Below are positions 44,827 to 49,206 of a stretch of DNA of 49,206 bases, piece by piece. Made by a program: the position numbers and the translations under genes. Under the pieces are notes generated by a model, which was not told the DNA's origin, did not search any database, and was given only the letters and a program-made list of their open reading frames with translations. Origin of the DNA: Opitutia bacterium (GTDB lineage Bacteria > Verrucomicrobiota > Verrucomicrobiia > Opitutales > Seribacteraceae); assembly GCA_002686835.1 (NCBI GenBank), contig NYYP01000002.1, positions 102,685-151,890 on the forward strand. Direction: 5' to 3'. Every line of letters starts with the position of its first letter. The stretch's first letter is position 1.

Positions 44827-46188
44827 ATGAAAATACTACGAACCATTTATATATTTCTGTTCTTAAGCTTAGTTTGTTTTGGTGACGATAGACCCAATAT
44901 TATCTTTATTTTTGCGGACGACTGGGGGTGGGGAGATCTTGGTTGTCATGGGCATCCATATTTAAAGACACCCAATATTGACCGTTTGGCAGAGGAGGGG
45001 ACCGATTTTCACAGATTTTCGGTTGCGAGCGGGGTATGTTCTCCCAGCAGAACAGCGGTGATGACTGGCCATTTTCCTGCACGTTACTCAATTGATGGTC
45101 ATTTTGCCTGGGTGCCTTCCAATCAGAAGCGCAATATGCCCGATTGGTTAAATCCTCAGGCACCTCTGCTAACTAAATTTTTACAGGAAGCTGGCTACGC
45201 CACCGCGCATTATGGCAAATGGCACCTGGCCAATGATATGATTCCTGATTCCCCCCTTCCTAGTGCCTATGGAATCGACGAGTATGGTGCATTCAACTGT
45301 GCAGGACCTCAGATGTTTGTTCACGATGATGTGAAGATGGCGATTCCTTTCATTGAGCGTAGTCATGAACTGGGTAAGCCTTTTTTTATAAACTTGTGGA
45401 TGCATGAACCGCACACCCCCTTCCATGTCGACCCCAAATTTATGGAGCAATTCAGTGAACTTCCGCAGGCGGATGCGATTTATGCGGCCACACTTTTCCA
45501 TGCCGATCTACGGATTGGGCAACTTTTGGATGCCCTGGAAAGCAATGGTTTGACTGAGGATACTCTGGTTATTTTTTCCTCTGACAACGGACCAGCCAGA
45601 GGAGCACCCGGTACGCCCCTTGTATTGACTTACGACACTGCCACTGGTCTCGGCTATGGTCTGGGTGCGGCTAAGGGAATTACTGGTGGGCGTTTGGAAT
45701 ACAAAGGCTCTTTGATGGAGGGTGGTATCGGAGTGCCTTTTATTGCAAGATGGCCAGGGAAAGTGCCTGCCGGTGTTATCGATAAAACCAATATTATTTC
45801 AGCGGTCGATTTGTTACCCACTTTTTGTGCCTTGGCGGATGCGCCCTTGCCGGTTGATTACCGCCCGGATGGAATTAGTCAGGTATCTGCTCTAGAAGGT
45901 AAACCAACGACAGGCAGGGAAACGCCACTGTTTTGGAGGATGGCCAAAAAATCCAGAGCCTTTGCTGTGGTTCATAAACAGTGGAAGATGGTGGCAGATA
46001 GTGAGCTCTCGAAATTTGAATTATTTGATTTGGTTGCCGACCCCCTTGAATCAAAAGAATTATCCTCTGTTCAGCCTGAAGTGGTACTGGAACTCAAAAA
46101 TTTAATTGTGGAATGGCAAAAAACATTACCAGCGACTCCTTCCGGTCCTGTTTTCTCTGCACTTCGGGCTGAGAATGCCCTGAAATAG
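44827..46188 (+). CDS. Secreted formylglycine-dependent sulfatase
   Basis: A second intact sulfatase, 453 residues from the ATG at 44827 (a TTG at 44815 would add four residues). It has a signal peptide (about 1-18), ADD at 30-32, CSPSR with Cys71 and Arg75, YGKWHLA, HEPHTPFHVDP, SSDNG and YKGSLMEGG. All expected catalytic and metal residues are visible. It differs clearly from its upstream neighbour, so the pair is not a recent duplication and may act on different linkages. It converges on the PQQ-propeller gene with 15 bases between. Confidence 0.95.
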   Translation: MKILRTIYIFLFLSLVCFGDDRPNIIFIFADDWGWGDLGCHGHPYLKTPNIDRLAEEGTDFHRFSVASGVCSPSRTAVMTGHFPARYSIDGHFAWVPSNQKRNMPDWLNPQAPLLTKFLQEAGYATAHYGKWHLANDMIPDSPLPSAYGIDEYGAFNCAGPQMFVHDDVKMAIPFIERSHELGKPFFINLWMHEPHTPFHVDPKFMEQFSELPQADAIYAATLFHADLRIGQLLDALESNGLTEDTLVIFSSDNGPARGAPGTPLVLTYDTATGLGYGLGAAKGITGGRLEYKGSLMEGGIGVPFIARWPGKVPAGVIDKTNIISAVDLLPTFCALADAPLPVDYRPDGISQVSALEGKPTTGRETPLFWRMAKKSRAFAVVHKQWKMVADSELSKFELFDLVADPLESKELSSVQPEVVLELKNLIVEWQKTLPATPSGPVFSALRAENALK

Positions 46189-46203
46189 TTTTAAAAGACT
46201 TTG

Positions 46204-47532
46204 CTATTCGATCCGATAAAGGGTTTCGTTGGTTCGAACCAATAGCCCCTTAGGGATGGGCGTGAAACTGGCCATGTGACCGGTTCTGAGTTGATTTTGC
46301 TCCACAATTTCCAATTGGTTGCCGGGTTTGATTACGGTGGTCATTCCTGACTGATTGGAAAAATAGATATGGCCACCGGCATAGGTCGGGGACGCACTGT
46401 ATTCTCCTTGCAGTCTTTCCCTCCATACCAAATCACCATCCCTTGCCCTTACTACAGTCAGGATGCCGCCGTCGTTGATCACATAGACAAACCCATCCAC
46501 TAAAATAGGAGAAGGTTTTTTGGGTGCCCCCTTGGATAATTTCCAGACCAGCTCGGGCCGGTTAAGACCTTTTAATTGATAGGCATGGAGTTCGCCTTTC
46601 ATAAAACCGGTGGAAATAATGAATAAATCCTGATGGAGAATGGGCTTGGACACATTGGAAAAACCTAAGATCCCATAGTTTATTTTCCATAGTTCTTTTC
46701 CACTTTTGGGGTCATAACCATATACCCAGTCTGCACCGTTTGAAATAAGAACGGGGCCTTTTTCAGTCTCAGCAATCACTGGTGTTGCATACGCTTTTTT
46801 CGTCTGTGGATTATCTTTTAATTTCCCGCTCCTTGGAGTCTGCCAGATGAGCCTCCCTGTTTGCTGGTTCAGAGCAACCACGCTCTGTTTGTCTGTTCCA
46901 TCCAAATGAAAAATCAATAACCCATCCCAACAAATAGGGGTACTCCCTGGTCCGTTCTCATGATGAATCCGAAGATTTGAATCCTGATTTTTCCATATCA
47001 AATGACCGGTTTCAGCATCCAGACAAGCAGTACCAAAGGTCCCAAAATGAACAAACAATTTACCCTTAACTAATAGAGGAGAGGGGGATGCGTAACTATT
47101 AAGCCGGTGAATCGCCTGGGGATTCCTTTCCTCAAAAACCTTCACCTCTTTGAGAATCTCCCCGTTACTAAGGTCCAACTGGATGGCAAAGAAAGCCACT
47201 TTGGATAAGTAATGCAAACCGGCTGCACCAGGAAATTTGCTTTGTTTTACCCTCGCTGCCTTTTCCTCTTCAGTGGCGGGAGTTTCCACAGCACTGGTGA
47301 GCCAGATTTTTCCGTTTTGCACTACGGGGGAGGAATGACCTTTGCCTGGGACGAGAAAAGTTCTCCAGGTAATATTTTGATGTTCGCCCCAGCGAATTGG
47401 GTAGCTGCCTTCGGGAGCATGTCCATCCCCTTTTGGCCCACGCCATTGTGTCCATTCAGCTTCTCCTTGTGCCCAGAAGAATGTGCACAGAAAACTAACT
47501 AAAAAGAAGCAGTGTTTTAAAGGGCCGGGCAT
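46204..47532 (-). CDS. Secreted PQQ-like beta-propeller protein
   Basis: Exported protein of 442 residues with a signal peptide (about 1-25). It is built of WD-like PQQ/BamB blades: WTQWRGPKGDGHAPEG, TGHLIWKNQDS, TGRLIWQTPRSG, SGKELWKINYG, DGDLVWRERLQGEYSASPTYAGG. The WxxWRGPxxxG opening is common in planctomycete and verrucomicrobial proteins of this kind. These do not normally bind PQQ as dehydrogenases, and no catalytic residues are evident. It lies 55 bases behind the DUF1501 gene and may be in one transcript with it. Confidence 0.9.
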   Translation of the reverse strand: MPGPLKHCFFLVSFLCTFFWAQGEAEWTQWRGPKGDGHAPEGSYPIRWGEHQNITWRTFLVPGKGHSSPVVQNGKIWLTSAVETPATEEEKAARVKQSKFPGAAGLHYLSKVAFFAIQLDLSNGEILKEVKVFEERNPQAIHRLNSYASPSPLLVKGKLFVHFGTFGTACLDAETGHLIWKNQDSNLRIHHENGPGSTPICWDGLLIFHLDGTDKQSVVALNQQTGRLIWQTPRSGKLKDNPQTKKAYATPVIAETEKGPVLISNGADWVYGYDPKSGKELWKINYGILGFSNVSKPILHQDLFIISTGFMKGELHAYQLKGLNRPELVWKLSKGAPKKPSPILVDGFVYVINDGGILTVVRARDGDLVWRERLQGEYSASPTYAGGHIYFSNQSGMTTVIKPGNQLEIVEQNQLRTGHMASFTPIPKGLLVRTNETLYRIE

Positions 47533-47587
47533 TTCTAAACCCTAGCGAAACCGAGACTTGGTGAAAGCCTGAAATATGAGCCAGTGC

Positions 47588-49018
47588 CTAAGCAATAACA
47601 GGTTTTACCACATGTCCATGAACATCAGTCAGGCGGAAGTAGCGTCCCTGGAATTTATAGGTCAGACGCTCGTGGTCGATCCCAAGCAAATGAAGGAGAG
47701 TGGCGTGGAAATCATGCACATGGACTCCATCATTGACCACATTGTAACTGTATTCATCGGTTTGTCCGTGGGCATATCCAGGTTTCACTCCGCCCCCTGC
47801 CATCCATAAGGAAAAACACCTGGGGTGGTGGTCACGGCCAAAATTCTTTTCGTTAAATTTTCCCTGGCAATAATTGGTTCTTCCAAATTCGCCGCCCCAT
47901 ACAACCAGGGTATCCTTGAGCAAACCTCTTTGTTTTAAATCAGTAATCAGAGCAGCCGATGCCTGATCGGTCTGCTTGCACATATCCTTAATTCCACTGG
48001 GCAAGGCTCCATGGTGGTCCCATCCCTGGTGGTAGAGTTGTACAAACCTTACGTCTTTTTCAACTAATCTTCTCGCGAGTAAACAGTTGGCAGCAAAAGT
48101 GCCTGGCGTGCGGGCATCCTCGCCGTAAAGCTTGTAAGTTGATTCGGGTTCCCTGGAAAAATCAGTAACATCGGGTATGGATGCCTGCATGCGGTAGCCC
48201 ATTTCGTATTGGGCAATACGGGTTTCCAGGGCAGGATCTCCGTTTTTCTCAAGCTGAATTTCGTGGAGTTCCTTCAAGCGGTCAAGCATGAGCCTTCGGC
48301 CATTTGCAGATACTCCATCGGGGCGGTTGAGGTAGAGAATGGCATCCTTTTCAGAACGAAAGCGGATACCTGCATGTTTACCAGGAAGGAACCCATTTCC
48401 CCAATATCTCGATACTAGGGGCTGACCTTTTCCACCTTTGGTAACCAGGGTTACGAAATTAGGCAGGTTGTCGTTCATGGAACCTAATCCATAAGATAGC
48501 CAGGATCCAATGGTCGGTCTTCCTGGAAACATTGAACCTGTCTGCATAAAGGTAACACCAGGGCCATGGTTAATCGCTTCGGTGTGCATGGAGTTGATCA
48601 CACAAAGATCATCCGCCACCTTGCGGGTGTAGGGGAGCAAATCACTCATCCAGTGTCCGCTTTGACCATTTTGAGCAAAAGAGAAGGGGGAACCAACGAG
48701 GGGTAGACTGGACTGGTTTCCGGACATTCCCGTGAGCCGTTGTCCCTGACGAATGGAATCTGGTAGTTCCTGTCCGGTTTCTTTGATTAATCTGGGTTTG
48801 TGGTCAAATAAATCAATTTGGGAAGGAGCTCCTGACTGGAAAAGATAAATGATTCGTTTGGCTTTGGGCATGTGATGAAGGCCAACTCCACTGTCCGCAT
48901 GAAGAATACTGGCTAGGGCTACTCCTCCCAAGCCTCCGCCAAATCTTTGCAGGAAGCTCCTACGGTTCATACCCAAGGGAGAATCATATCCGGTACAATA
49001 ATCTGAAGGAGTTTTCAT
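47588..49018 (-). CDS. DUF1501 secreted protein with Tat signal
   Basis: The 476-residue DUF1501 protein has a twin-arginine signal (NRRSFLQRFGGGLGGVALASIL, Arg19-Arg20). Its fold is related to alkaline phosphatase/sulfatase; recognisable motifs are KAKRIIYLFQSGAPSQIDLFDHKP, WLSYGLGSMNDNLPNFV, VVWGGEFGRT, and GRDHHPRCFSLWMAGGGVKPG. It follows the DUF1549/DUF1553 gene by 17 bases, the classic pairing in Planctomycetota and Verrucomicrobiota, where the two probably act together on extracellular substrates. Their biochemical role remains undefined. Confidence 0.95.
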   Translation of the reverse strand: MKTPSDYCTGYDSPLGMNRRSFLQRFGGGLGGVALASILHADSGVGLHHMPKAKRIIYLFQSGAPSQIDLFDHKPRLIKETGQELPDSIRQGQRLTGMSGNQSSLPLVGSPFSFAQNGQSGHWMSDLLPYTRKVADDLCVINSMHTEAINHGPGVTFMQTGSMFPGRPTIGSWLSYGLGSMNDNLPNFVTLVTKGGKGQPLVSRYWGNGFLPGKHAGIRFRSEKDAILYLNRPDGVSANGRRLMLDRLKELHEIQLEKNGDPALETRIAQYEMGYRMQASIPDVTDFSREPESTYKLYGEDARTPGTFAANCLLARRLVEKDVRFVQLYHQGWDHHGALPSGIKDMCKQTDQASAALITDLKQRGLLKDTLVVWGGEFGRTNYCQGKFNEKNFGRDHHPRCFSLWMAGGGVKPGYAHGQTDEYSYNVVNDGVHVHDFHATLLHLLGIDHERLTYKFQGRYFRLTDVHGHVVKPVIA

Positions 49019-49035
49019 TGGATCATTATTAATGG

Positions 49036-49206
49036 TTATCGCTTGGAGGTACTTTCATCAAAATTCATCAGAGTCGATACCAGTGAGGTCACAGCAGCAG
49101 TGTAGGAAGGGTTTTTAGTCTGGGTTTTGACCTGTCCAACTCCAAGAAAAGCATGGGATTGATTTTGGTCCTGATATACTTCGATCTGCTCACTAAGCAG
49201 ACGATT
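49036..49206 (-). CDS. DUF1549/DUF1553 protein, C-terminal end only
   Basis: An open frame enters from the right edge and ends at TAA (49036-49038), giving 56 residues (NRLLSEQIEVYQDQ... to MNFDESTSKR). The end resembles the closing helix of DUF1553 proteins (usually LLNLDEFxxR), and its place before a DUF1501 gene supports this. The signal peptide, cytochrome-c-like domain and DUF1549 part would lie outside the window. Confidence 0.75.
   Translation of the reverse strand, partial: NRLLSEQIEVYQDQNQSHAFLGVGQVKTQTKNPSYTAAVTSLVSTLMNFDESTSKR

Noticed and set aside
1-49206. CRISPR array, tRNA, rRNA, insertion sequence or prophage
   Set aside because: No spaced repeats, cloverleaf gene, transposase, integrase or phage structural protein was recognised. 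The only tandem repeat is the protein-coding 36-residue array.

Overview
The window looks like part of a verrucomicrobial chromosome, probably from the Opitutae/Puniceicoccales side. This is inferred from gene content, not from a marker gene. Support comes from secreted formylglycine sulfatases beside DUF1080, DUF1501, DUF1549/DUF1553 and PQQ-propeller proteins (a mix typical of Verrucomicrobiota and Planctomycetota), together with Gram-negative envelope genes (heptose adenylyltransferase, lipoproteins, RodZ). Coding density is high. I saw no rRNA, tRNA, insertion sequence, prophage or CRISPR array, and no gene-free gap longer than about 260 bases.

Layout. 1-5738 (minus): an operon of a giant 36-residue-repeat coiled-coil protein, a GAF-GAF-PAS class III adenylate cyclase and a TPR protein that runs off the window. 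5830-7047: a divergent coiled-coil lipoprotein. 7106-10378: a two-gene unit of a duplicated DUF1538 membrane protein and a protein made of three PII-like domains. 10384-15178 (minus): housekeeping run manA, grpE, dnaJ, heptose adenylyltransferase, purN, prmA. 15251-18724: ftsK and a RodZ-like gene. 18727-20809 (minus): an AraC regulator with an added PAS domain, a 7Fe ferredoxin and a CGWS glutaredoxin. 21036-29350: gltB, gltD, thrH, an FMN reductase and an Asp-box protein. 29410-30990 (minus): a sulfatase-fold protein whose active site is largely replaced. 31124-34875: glmS, a divergent sirtuin and a propeller lipoprotein. 35030-40594: a JetA-JetB-JetC (Wadjet/MksBEF-type) SMC operon with no JetD nuclease next to it. 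40631-49206: aldo/keto reductase, omega-amidase-type nitrilase, then the sulfatase/DUF1080/PQQ/DUF1501/DUF1553 block.

How the parts may work together. GltBD, ThrH and GlmS belong to nitrogen, amino acid and amino-sugar metabolism. FtsK, RodZ, ManA, the heptose enzyme and GlmS serve division and envelope building. The last 7 kb fits breakdown of sulfated polysaccharide. The least conventional units are the 36-residue-repeat/cyclase operon, the DUF1538/triple-PII pair, the JetABC operon without JetD and the remodelled sulfatase.
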